From: Planctomycetota bacterium
GTDB taxonomy: Bacteria > Planctomycetota > Phycisphaerae > Phycisphaerales > SM1A02
Assembly (NCBI GenBank): GCA_003671075.1
Contig: QWPT01000008.1
Location: forward strand, 19,220 to 83,219
Length of the DNA: 64,000 bases
Reading direction: 5' to 3'
Both the position numbers and the translations under genes were made by a program. Positions 15,071 to 23,270 of the stretch are shown one piece after another; position 1 is the first letter of the stretch; each line of letters opens with the position of its first letter. The notes under the pieces were generated by a model. It had not been told where the DNA came from, did no database searches, and worked only from the letters and a program-made list of their open reading frames with translations.

Positions 15071-16897
15071 TCACTGGTCCGCGGAAGGCGCTTCGCTCGC
15101 GGAAGGCACCTCACTCGCCGAAGGCACCTCACTCGCCGAAGGCACCTCACTCGCCGAAGGCACTGGGCCGACACCTTGTTCGATGGTCGCGCCCTGCTTC
15201 CCAAGTTCCGATGCGCTCTTCGCGGTTTCGAGCCGATCGATCTCTTCTTTCGAGATCGGCTCCCAGCGAATGTGCGCCGCACCAAGCGATGTTCCCGTTG
15301 CAAACGCAATGTCGACCAACGCGATCTGATAGCTCGCCAACGCCAACACTTCGCGGCTCTGCGCGTCGGCAAGGCTCGCCGACGCATCGAGAACATCCGT
15401 GCTCGTCCGCAGTCCGACATCAAACTGCCGCTCTTCCGCCGCCAGCGTGCGCGCGGCGAGCACCGACTCCAATCGCGCGGCAAGGATGCGCTGCCAACTC
15501 TGCGTCAACGCATCAAGCGCATCGAACACCTCGGTGCGAATCGCTTGCTTGCGCGCCTCACGCGTTGCCAATCGCTGCACCCGCTGCAAGATCGCCGCCC
15601 GCACCCGCGACTCCGCCGCCTCATTGCCCAGCGGAATTTCGGCGCGTAGCCCGATGTTAAAACTGTCGTTGTTGCCGATCGCTCCGTACGCCCCACTCGC
15701 ATCGGTGCCCGTGCCCTGCGCGTTGTAGCCGTAGTCGACAACGAACAGCGGAAGCGCAGCGTTCTTGCTGAAGTCGACATCACTCGAGTCGATCGCCAAC
15801 TGCAATTCAAGCTCCAGCATCTCCATGCGATTCACCACCGCCTGCTCCGACAGTTTCACGCCATCCAGTGTCAGACCGAGCGGATTTGGGTCGGTCGCGG
15901 GCTTCAGCGGAGTGGACGCAGTGACCGGAAGATCATCGCGATTCATCAGCCGCTTCAACGCGCGCTGGCGAATACGAAGGTTTGAGTCAGCCACAATGAT
16001 CTGCTCGAGAGTTCGGCCAACGCCACTCTCCGCACGCACAACCTCGATCTCCGCCGCTTCGCCCTGCACAACTCGCCGGCGCGCACGCTCAAGTTGCTTG
16101 AGCGCAACATCGTATTGCGAACGACGCACACCCAACTCGCGGTACGCCGAGTAGAGATTCCAATACGCCTTGTCGGAGTTGGAAAGAATGCGGATGGCCT
16201 CGAGCTTGGTGCGCGAATCAGCGATCTGCCCCTGCCATTGCGCCACGCGAATCGAGTTTGTGTTCGCGTTCACTCCCGCGCCGCGCAGCAACGGCTGGCT
16301 CATCGAGAACGACATCGAGGCAAGCCAGTCGTCGTCGGTACCGCCAAACGAAGCACCGTTGGCGCTGCGGGTCAGCGGCGAAGAAACAACAATCTCGCCT
16401 CCGGTCGCAAGCGGAACGGTAAATCCAGCGTCAAACGAATCGGAGTTGGCCGGCGCCCCCGTTGCCAAGTCGGCAAACAAGCTGTTGTCGTTGCGGCGAT
16501 AGCTGGTGAAGAAGGCGCTCTCGAACTTCGCCTCTTCAACCGACACGACCTCTTGCGCGATCGCTGGATCAACAAGCGCGGTACGCATCTCAAGATTGTT
16601 GGTCAGCACCGCGCAGCGCACATCGACCAGCGAAAGTGCAACCGGGTCCTTCGCCATCTCGGGGATCGTGATCTCATCGAGCGATTTCTTCGCTGCGTCC
16701 TCAAGTGAAACCGGCGTGTGCAGGGAAATCCCCGCAGGATCAAGCGCATCGATCCGCTTCAACTGCGCGTCATCGGCGCGCCACTTCGAATCCTCATTGT
16801 CGAAGATGCCGGTCTTGCACGCGGACAACGACGATGCGATGGCGCAAAGCGCAAGCGCGACAAGGTGATTCGAACGGTTGCATCGCGTATCCATCAT
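15071..16897 (-). CDS. TolC-like outer-membrane efflux lipoprotein
   Basis: 608 aa. The N-terminus MMDTRCNRSNHLVALALCAI ends in the lipobox SLSAC, so it is probably lipid-anchored. Two repeated OEP domains follow, with the typical long helices (SIRVAQWQGQIADSRTKLEA; SAYRELGVRRSQYDVALKQL; SLADAQSREVLALASYQIA). It would form the outer-membrane duct for the adjacent MacA/MacB-like pump. The ATG at 16897 overlaps the permease stop by 4 bp. The C-terminus carries four PSASE(V/A) repeats encoded by 18-bp DNA repeats, probably a flexible tail. Confidence 0.88.
   Translation of the reverse strand: MMDTRCNRSNHLVALALCAIASSLSACKTGIFDNEDSKWRADDAQLKRIDALDPAGISLHTPVSLEDAAKKSLDEITIPEMAKDPVALSLVDVRCAVLTNNLEMRTALVDPAIAQEVVSVEEAKFESAFFTSYRRNDNSLFADLATGAPANSDSFDAGFTVPLATGGEIVVSSPLTRSANGASFGGTDDDWLASMSFSMSQPLLRGAGVNANTNSIRVAQWQGQIADSRTKLEAIRILSNSDKAYWNLYSAYRELGVRRSQYDVALKQLERARRRVVQGEAAEIEVVRAESGVGRTLEQIIVADSNLRIRQRALKRLMNRDDLPVTASTPLKPATDPNPLGLTLDGVKLSEQAVVNRMEMLELELQLAIDSSDVDFSKNAALPLFVVDYGYNAQGTGTDASGAYGAIGNNDSFNIGLRAEIPLGNEAAESRVRAAILQRVQRLATREARKQAIRTEVFDALDALTQSWQRILAARLESVLAARTLAAEERQFDVGLRTSTDVLDASASLADAQSREVLALASYQIALVDIAFATGTSLGAAHIRWEPISKEEIDRLETAKSASELGKQGATIEQGVGPVPSASEVPSASEVPSASEVPSASEAPSADQ
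15081..15167 (-). repeat. 18-bp tandem repeat, about 4.8 copies
   Basis: Units of the type GCCGAAGGCACCTCACTC repeat at exactly 18-bp spacing; the two right-hand full copies are identical and the left ones slightly diverged. In frame they encode PSASEV at the end of the TolC-like protein. Confidence 0.95.
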
Positions 16898-18135
16898 TCG
16901 TGCCTCAGCGCTTCGATCGGATCGAGCCTCGATGCCTTGATCGCAGGGAACATTCCAAACACAATGCCCGTCATCGCGCTGAACACGAAGCTCAACGCCA
17001 CCGCCCAAAACGGAATGTCCGACTGCTCGAGCTGCGCGCCCGGGATCATCGTCAGTCCGAACGCCGCCAGTCGGCCGAACGCGATGCCGATGAATCCGCC
17101 CACCAGGCACAGCGTCACCGCCTCGAGCAGGAATTGCAGCAGAATCGCCATCGGCGTCGCACCGACCGCCTTCCGCAAACCGATCTCGCGCGTGCGCTCG
17201 CTCACCGACACCAGCATGATGTTCATGATGCCGATGCCTCCGACCAACAGCGAAATCCCGACGATGCCGCCCGCAATCGCGGTAATTCCCGCGGCGAGCG
17301 TCTTGAACTGCGCAATGAACTTGTCGATCGCCGCAACCTGAAATGTCTGCGGATCACCAGGCGAAAGCCCACGCATCCGCCTCAACACAAATCGAACCTC
17401 GTCCTCTCCATCGGCCGCGGTTTCGGGGCTCATGAATAGCCCCTCGATGCGCATGAAGAAGTTGCGATCCTGCAGTTTCTCCGCCACCGAAAACGGAATG
17501 AAGATCTCCGCGCTCGAAGTGTTCATGCCAAAGAAACGAGCCTGCGTGGTCTCGATGATTCCGACGATCATGAACCGTCGACCACCGAGTAAAATCGCCT
17601 CGCCCACCGCATTGGCCGGCAGATCGAGCTCGCGAATCGCATCTTGATTGATCAGGCAAACCTGCCGCTCGCTATCAACATCGATCTGCGTGAACGGCCT
17701 TCCCTCTTGGACAAAGCGGTTCTGCACCTCGTGCCAATCAGGCCAGATTCCCGCGACCGTGATTCCCTCGATGCGCTTGCCCGCGCTGTCGACATCGAGC
17801 CCGACCTCAGTGATCGGCGTGATCGCCTTCACCAACGTGCACTCATCACGAATCGCCTTCGCCTCATCAGTCTTTAGCAGGATTTTCTCCCACGGATACA
17901 TGTTGCGCGGAGCGTTGTCGGGTCGATCGGGAAAGACGAAGAATTTACTCGCGCCCACCGATTCAAACTCGCTGAGCACCTTCGCCTTGAGACCCGTGAG
18001 CGCCGCGATGACCGCGGTCGTACTGGCAACGCCGACGATGATGCCGAGCGCCGTGAGGAATGCGCGCGACTTGTTTGCCCAGATCTGCGAGAACGCCAAG
18101 GTGATCGCTTGCAACCAGAACAGCGGATTCCACAT
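16894..18135 (-). CDS. MacB-type ABC transporter permease
   Basis: 413 aa. One N-terminal membrane helix (FLTALGIIVGVASTTAVIAA), a ~220-residue periplasmic MacB core domain, and three C-terminal helices of the FtsX type (IAGGIVGISLLVGGIGIMNI, ending RLDPIEALRHE). The motif SERTREIGLRKAVGATPMAI is diagnostic. In this family ATP hydrolysis drives mechanotransmission rather than membrane translocation. The start ATG at 18135 shares one base with the ATPase stop (TGATG), with GGAAAGG upstream. Confidence 0.9.
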   Translation of the reverse strand: MWNPLFWLQAITLAFSQIWANKSRAFLTALGIIVGVASTTAVIAALTGLKAKVLSEFESVGASKFFVFPDRPDNAPRNMYPWEKILLKTDEAKAIRDECTLVKAITPITEVGLDVDSAGKRIEGITVAGIWPDWHEVQNRFVQEGRPFTQIDVDSERQVCLINQDAIRELDLPANAVGEAILLGGRRFMIVGIIETTQARFFGMNTSSAEIFIPFSVAEKLQDRNFFMRIEGLFMSPETAADGEDEVRFVLRRMRGLSPGDPQTFQVAAIDKFIAQFKTLAAGITAIAGGIVGISLLVGGIGIMNIMLVSVSERTREIGLRKAVGATPMAILLQFLLEAVTLCLVGGFIGIAFGRLAAFGLTMIPGAQLEQSDIPFWAVALSFVFSAMTGIVFGMFPAIKASRLDPIEALRHE

Positions 18136-18893
18136 CAGTGCGCCGCCTTTCCAGCAATGTTCGCTCGCAGATGCCGGCCAGCGATGTCCTGCTGAATGGC
18201 AAGATCGCTCAGCACGCGCCCGTCGCGCAATCGCACCACGCGGTGGCAATGCGAGGCAACCTCGTCCTCATGGGTAACGATGATCACGGTCTGCCCCTCC
18301 GCATGAAGCTGGCGAAACAGCGAGAGGATCTCGGTGGTGGTCGCGCTGTCGAGATTTCCCGTCGGCTCGTCGGCCAGCAGAATCGAAGGCGTGTTGAGGA
18401 TCGCGCGCGCGATGGCAACGCGTTGGCGTTGGCCACCGGAAAGTTGGTTTGGTCGATGATCAACGCGGTCAAGCAGCCCCACGCGATCAAGCGCCGCAAG
18501 CGCACGCTTCTTGCGCCCGCGCCAACCTCCACGCGCGTAAATCAACGGCAACTCAACATTCTCCAACGCCGTCTGCCGCGGAAGAAGCTCGAAACTCTGG
18601 AAAACAAAGCCAATTTCTTCGTTGCGAACCTGCGCCAGTTCCTTGGCGTCCATCGCGCTCACATCGCGTCCGTTGAGCAAGTAGCGACCGGCCGTTGGGC
18701 GATCGAGGCAACCGAGCATGTTCATCAGCGTGCTCTTTCCCGAGCCCGACGATCCCATGATCGCGACCATTTCATTGCGCTCGATCGCGAGATCAAGCCC
18801 GTTCAGCGCGCGAATTGTCTCGACGCCCACTCGATAGACCTTGGTCAAACCGACGACTTCGATCAATGGCCGCTCCGCGCGCACCTCAGTCAT
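18135..18893 (-). CDS. MacB/LolD-type ABC transporter ATPase
   Basis: 252 aa. Walker A is GSSGSGKST, the signature is [15 protein letters not shown], and Walker B is [13 protein letters not shown]; the switch His lies in [11 protein letters not shown]. The N-terminal [20 protein letters not shown] is typical of the LolD/MacB group. It energises the permease encoded next to it. Overlaps the MacA-like gene by 8 bp. Confidence 0.93.
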   Translation of the reverse strand: MTEVRAERPLIEVVGLTKVYRVGVETIRALNGLDLAIERNEMVAIMGSSGSGKSTLMNMLGCLDRPTAGRYLLNGRDVSAMDAKELAQVRNEEIGFVFQSFELLPRQTALENVELPLIYARGGWRGRKKRALAALDRVGLLDRVDHRPNQLSGGQRQRVAIARAILNTPSILLADEPTGNLDSATTTEILSLFRQLHAEGQTVIIVTHEDEVASHCHRVVRLRDGRVLSDLAIQQDIAGRHLRANIAGKAAH

Positions 18894-20232
18894 TCTTCAT
18901 TCCCGTCGTCGAAGGCTTGATCGCATCCGCAGCGGTTTCCTCACGGATTGCATCGCCCTGCTTCAACCGCTCCAGCACGCGATACGGTCCCGTCACCACC
19001 ACATCGCCATCGCTGACCCCCTCAAGGATCATGGTGTCGGCAAGGTTCGACGCGCCCGTCTTCACTGGTGTCAGAACCGCTTTCCCATCGACCATGCGCA
19101 CGATGACGATCGCCTTCTTGCGCACCTTGTCAACCAACGGCGACTCCGCGATGTCCTTGGGAAGGTCATCGAGTTTCTTCTCCAGCAGCGATTGGCTCGG
19201 GACCAGTAAGCCCTCGGATCGGTTGACCACGATGTCGACATTGGCCGCCAGCCCAGAGAGCAGCGTCTCGCCGTCGGCGAGGTCGAGCTTGACTTCACAC
19301 TTGAACCAGCCGCCCTGCCCGCTTCCGCTTGCGCCAGAAGAGGAGCCGAACGATTGCTCGGTTCCGCGCGCCAACGCCACCCTCTCGACCGAGGCCTTGA
19401 ACTCGCGATTGCGATAAGCGTTCACCCGCACGGTCGCAGCCTGGCCGGCCTTCACGCGCGCAACATCGCTTTCGGCAACCTTCGATTTCAGCCGAACCGA
19501 ACCGAGGTCGGCGATGGTGAGCACCTTGGTTCCAGCGTTATTCATGGTGCCAACGACGACCAATTCGCCCGGCTCAGCATTGAGCTCGGTGATCTGCCCG
19601 TCGATCGGCGCCTTGATCGTGGTCTTCTTCAGCAGTTCGCGCGCGCGCTCGATGTCGGCCTCCGCGGCTGCCAACGAACTCTCGATGACCGAGAGCCCTT
19701 CCTTCGCCGAGGCAATCTGCGCTTCCAGATCCCGCACCCGCGCGATCACATCGTCAAGGTCCGCCCGGCTCACATCGCCCGTCTTAAACAGCGTTTCCTG
19801 CCGTTCAAGCGTCGCGCGCGCGTTGGCCAGTTGCGAGTTGGGACTCGCCATCCGCTCCTGCTCGCTGCGAAGTCGAAAACGCTCGCCGTCGCGGCGAGCC
19901 ATCTGCGCATCAAGCGACGCCTTGAGATCGCGGTCGTCGAGCTTTACGATCAATTCACCCTTGCGGACGGTCGCGCCTTCTCGAAACGGCAACTCGAGAA
20001 TTCGAGCGCTGACCTCGGCAGAGACATCGACCTTCACCTCAGGATCGAGTTCGCCCGGAGCCGAAACCGTCTCGACGAGTTCGCGCCGATTGATGGTGGC
20101 CAAACGCACCGCAATCGCGCTTCCAGAACCGCCAAACGACGGCATCATGGCCAACGCCGATGGACCTGCCACGACCAGTCCCACGACTGCAACGCCGAGG
20201 ATGACCGCCACTGCAATCAAGAACTTTCGCAC
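18886..20232 (-). CDS. MacA-like periplasmic adaptor (HlyD/RND adaptor family)
   Basis: 448 aa. An N-terminal membrane anchor ([20 protein letters not shown]) is followed by the barrel-sandwich half-motif ([20 protein letters not shown] ... [12 protein letters not shown]), a long coiled-coil hairpin ([40 protein letters not shown]), the second lipoyl half ([20 protein letters not shown]) and a beta-barrel domain. It bridges the ABC permease and the TolC-like duct. The GTG at 20232 (VRKFL...) is chosen, with AGGGAG 10 nt upstream. The substrate cannot be inferred. Confidence 0.9.
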   Translation of the reverse strand: MRKFLIAVAVILGVAVVGLVVAGPSALAMMPSFGGSGSAIAVRLATINRRELVETVSAPGELDPEVKVDVSAEVSARILELPFREGATVRKGELIVKLDDRDLKASLDAQMARRDGERFRLRSEQERMASPNSQLANARATLERQETLFKTGDVSRADLDDVIARVRDLEAQIASAKEGLSVIESSLAAAEADIERARELLKKTTIKAPIDGQITELNAEPGELVVVGTMNNAGTKVLTIADLGSVRLKSKVAESDVARVKAGQAATVRVNAYRNREFKASVERVALARGTEQSFGSSSGASGSGQGGWFKCEVKLDLADGETLLSGLAANVDIVVNRSEGLLVPSQSLLEKKLDDLPKDIAESPLVDKVRKKAIVIVRMVDGKAVLTPVKTGASNLADTMILEGVSDGDVVVTGPYRVLERLKQGDAIREETAADAIKPSTTGMKND

Positions 20233-20404
20233 GAGCTTCAGACTCCCTGTTCCGGCGAGTCGCAACCGACCGCGGGGAAGGTGAGGGTATTCCGAAACCG
20301 CATAGGCGGGTTGCGAATCGAGCCCGAAACACAATAGGCGACGCGAACTCTCGCCTTCGCTCCGCGTCGAAGCAAGCAGTTGCCACACGAACACTCCCAA
20401 AACA

Positions 20405-20436
20405 CACGCCCCCTCGGCCGAAGCCGAGGGGGCGTG
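20405..20436 (-). terminator. UUCG-loop terminator of the first exoprotein gene
   Basis: On the minus strand a perfect 14-bp stem CACGCCCCCTCGGC/GCCGAGGGGGCGTG closes a TTCG tetraloop and is followed by TGTTTTG. It is a strong rho-independent terminator downstream of the 20489-22849 gene. Confidence 0.9.
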
Positions 20437-20488
20437 GAGTTTTAAACTGTTCCTGACCAGTCAGGGTCCTGGCGCAATCCGATTCGGA

Positions 20489-22849
20489 TTACGGGCAGGC
20501 GCCCCAACCGTTCAGCATGACCGAGAGGTCTGCCGAACCAACGATGCCGTCACCGTTGAGGTCGGGCGAGGCAGTGCCCCAGCCGTTGAGAAGAACCGAA
20601 AGGTCCGCCGAGCCAGTGATGCCGTCACCATTGACATCGGTCGGGCACGCCGGAGCGGAGACCATTCCGAGGTTGACGATCCACTGCGAAGTACCGGTCT
20701 GCGCGACAAACGCCGCGTCGGCGCAGATGTTGTTCGGATCGATCGACTGCTCAAACCAAGGCGCCGTCGAGCCGGTGGCATTGCCAACGCCGCCGAAGAT
20801 GCCGTTGCCCGACGCGGTGCAGCCGCCGTTGACCGCTCCGCTCATCACAACAACCAGAGGCTGAGTGTTGCCCGTGAGGCTGAGCGGAGTATCGAGATTC
20901 CAAGTCAACAACTGGAAGCCACCCAAGGCAGTGAACTGCTTCTCGGTAACCAACACGAGGTCGCCGCCGACCGTGGTTGGGTTACCGCCATCGGTATCAC
21001 GGTAGAGACCGAGGGTGAAGGCGAACGGCGCACCGCCCGCATAAGAGCCATCGACTTGTACGTCTTCGTTGGCGACGCCGACAGTCACGCAGCCAAGGCT
21101 GCCGCTGTTGAGATCAGAGAAGCTGCGTGCGAAATTCGTCGCCGTGCTGAATGTCGACTCGTTCGTGCCGCAATACAGAAAGCAGCCGAACGCGTAGTTG
21201 GTAGCAACCGAGTCCGTGTTCTGAGAAACCGTCGTAGTGGTGTACGAGCAGGTATCGCCGTAACTCGGACAGGTGGCGGCGACTCCGTTGAGCTGAAGAA
21301 CATAGTTGTTGAAGACGCCAGAACCGCATGGAGTTCCCGTGAACGCAGCCGTCGCGACAGCAATGCTGTAGTTTCCAGCCGGGAGGCACCATGTTCCCGT
21401 CGATGGGCAGCTGTTCGACATCTGGCCAACAAGCTGACCCGTGCAGCTATCTCCCTTAAACATGAAGCCCGAGACATTCGAAGCGCTGAACACGCTCGCG
21501 GTCACGGTCTGATCCGTGGCCAGCGTGAAGCTGTACCAATCGACATCACGAGTTCCGGCATCGGCCCAGAAACTGCCACCAACCGATGCGCCGAGCGCAA
21601 TGGGAGTGGTGGTGCTGACCGTGGCCACACAGCCTGAGTTGGTGCTGGCGCCGCATGTTTCGCCTTCCGACGAGGTCGTCGACGGAAGCGAACACGGCTC
21701 GGGCACATTGAACGAGATCTGGCCAACGCCAGTTTCGCCCGCGGTATAGGTGCTGAGATTCACGAGGTAGCTATGACCAACGCTTACCGTCACCGTGAGA
21801 AGTGAAGCGTAGGGAGTGACGCCGTCGGTCTGCAGACAAGTGCCAACACCGTCGTCGTTGCAACCCATGGACACGGTGGGGAGATTGAGCGTGTTGTAGT
21901 CAAAGGTCGCGGGTGATGTGCCCATGTCGTAGATCGCAAGTTTCGAGTCGTAAGGCGAGAGCCCGCAGGTCGAAACAGTAAGCGCGCCGTTGGCGACAGC
22001 ATTCACGCGCCACCAAACATCATTGTTGCTCGAGTTGTTGCCAGAGCCGCAGGCAGTGCCGTAGTTCGGGCCGTCCTGGATTGCGCCAACATTGTTGGAC
22101 GCGAGCGTCGAGTCGCCAGCGACAACGACCGCGTTGGTCGCGCAGTCATTGGCCGGACTGCCCTGGTTGCACGAGTAGACGAAGATGCCGCAAGCAGAGA
22201 TCGCCGCGTCGACGCAGGACTGATCCCAACCAAAGTCGCAACAGAGGGGGTTCACAGCGCAAACCGCGGTGCAGCAGACGCCATCACTACAGCCAGGCGC
22301 AGCATGGACAACACCACAGCCGCCGCCAGAGCCGCAGCCCGCAACAACTGGAACAAAGGTAATCGTCAACTGTCCAGTACCGGTGGCACCGTTGTAACCA
22401 CCCATACGAATGGTGTAGGTGGTGCCTGCCGTAACCGCGAAGTTCGAGACGATTGAATAGAAGAGCTGGCAGCCACCATCAGCGGCACCGTCTCCGCTGC
22501 ACGCGACCTCGGTTAGCGCGGCACAGGTGCCGGTGTAGATCGCCATCGAGGTGTCATACGAGCCAATAAGGCAAGTCGAGAAGGTCGCAGTGCCGCTCTC
22601 GGTTGGGGTGTACTTCATCCACACATCGTTCTGCGTCGCCTGCCAGTTCAGGAATGTGCCCGTGCAGAAAGTGTCGAGGGGAATCGCATTCGCGCTTGGA
22701 GTCGCGGTGGCTGTGTTGAACGCAGTAGGTGCAGCAGTGGTCGCCACGACCGCCGTCGAGCACTCATCTTGCGCCATCGCCATTGAAGCGAAGCCGCCCG
22801 TCGCAAGGACCGCGCTGAAGAGCGCGCTGACGCTGAGAAATTTTTTCAT
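20489..22849 (-). CDS. Large Cys-rich exoprotein with dockerin-like C-terminus
   Basis: 786 aa. The signal peptide MKKFLSVSALFSAVLATGGF ends near ASMAMAQ. Several beta-sandwich repeats follow, each with paired Cys and the pattern NDVWW/DVWMKYTPTESGTATFSTC ... YDTSMAIYTGTC, resembling PPC-like domains. A compact Cys-rich block (CSDGVCCTAVCAVNPLCC, GWDQSCVDAAISACG) lies near residue 200. The protein ends with two calcium-loop repeats (DVNGDGITGSADLSVLLNGWG and DLNGDGIVGSADLSVMLNGW). AGGAGAA precedes the ATG at 22849. Likely cell-surface or secreted; ligand unknown. Tandem paralogue of 23271-25742. Confidence 0.85.
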   Translation of the reverse strand: MKKFLSVSALFSAVLATGGFASMAMAQDECSTAVVATTAAPTAFNTATATPSANAIPLDTFCTGTFLNWQATQNDVWMKYTPTESGTATFSTCLIGSYDTSMAIYTGTCAALTEVACSGDGAADGGCQLFYSIVSNFAVTAGTTYTIRMGGYNGATGTGQLTITFVPVVAGCGSGGGCGVVHAAPGCSDGVCCTAVCAVNPLCCDFGWDQSCVDAAISACGIFVYSCNQGSPANDCATNAVVVAGDSTLASNNVGAIQDGPNYGTACGSGNNSSNNDVWWRVNAVANGALTVSTCGLSPYDSKLAIYDMGTSPATFDYNTLNLPTVSMGCNDDGVGTCLQTDGVTPYASLLTVTVSVGHSYLVNLSTYTAGETGVGQISFNVPEPCSLPSTTSSEGETCGASTNSGCVATVSTTTPIALGASVGGSFWADAGTRDVDWYSFTLATDQTVTASVFSASNVSGFMFKGDSCTGQLVGQMSNSCPSTGTWCLPAGNYSIAVATAAFTGTPCGSGVFNNYVLQLNGVAATCPSYGDTCSYTTTTVSQNTDSVATNYAFGCFLYCGTNESTFSTATNFARSFSDLNSGSLGCVTVGVANEDVQVDGSYAGGAPFAFTLGLYRDTDGGNPTTVGGDLVLVTEKQFTALGGFQLLTWNLDTPLSLTGNTQPLVVVMSGAVNGGCTASGNGIFGGVGNATGSTAPWFEQSIDPNNICADAAFVAQTGTSQWIVNLGMVSAPACPTDVNGDGITGSADLSVLLNGWGTASPDLNGDGIVGSADLSVMLNGWGACP

Positions 22850-23186
22850 CGAAATTCTCCTCTGGGAACTCGCATGGAGTCCATTGAAAGTAAATCCGGC
22901 ATGCGGCAAGACAACCGCTCAGGAACCAACGCCACGGAACAGTTACGAACCGTTTCCTCGCGAACCTCGCCTTGGCTGAAAAAAAGCACCACCACGAGGT
23001 TGAAGTTCGTCAATTATGTTGCCGTCCGAGATCCATCCAACCCAATTCCACGCCGAATTTAAATATGAACTTGACACGCGCTGATTCCACGAGTCGGCCA
23101 GTGTTGAGGCGGCAGACGCGACCGCGCAAATCTGAGAGCAAGACACGCACCCGCAAAGACTTGCAGAACCTGGGCACCCAAAACGA
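22850..23186. other. Intergenic region between the paralogous exoproteins
   Basis: Carries the promoter and a leader of about 160 nt for the 20489-22849 gene. A plausible minus-strand promoter is TTGGAT (23035-23040), a 16-bp spacer and CATAAT (23013-23018). Direct repeats of the type GAACAGTT/GAACCGTT occur at 22937-22953. No gene seen. Confidence 0.45.
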
Positions 23187-23218
23187 CACGCACCCCCGGC
23201 CGAAGCCGAGGGTGCGTG
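23187..23218 (-). terminator. UUCG-loop terminator of the second exoprotein gene
   Basis: A 14-bp stem with one mismatch around a TTCG loop on the minus strand, followed by a TCGTTTTGGG tract. Same architecture as the terminator at 20405-20436, showing that the 3' flank was duplicated with the gene. Confidence 0.9.
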
Positions 23219-23270
23219 AAGTTTTAAATGAATCCTGACTATTCAGGCTCCTGTCGCAATCCGATTCGGA

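Noticed and set aside
15071..20232. Drug-resistance determinant
   Set aside because: The MacAB-TolC-like pump has no resistance-specific neighbour or mobile element, and its substrate cannot be inferred from sequence.
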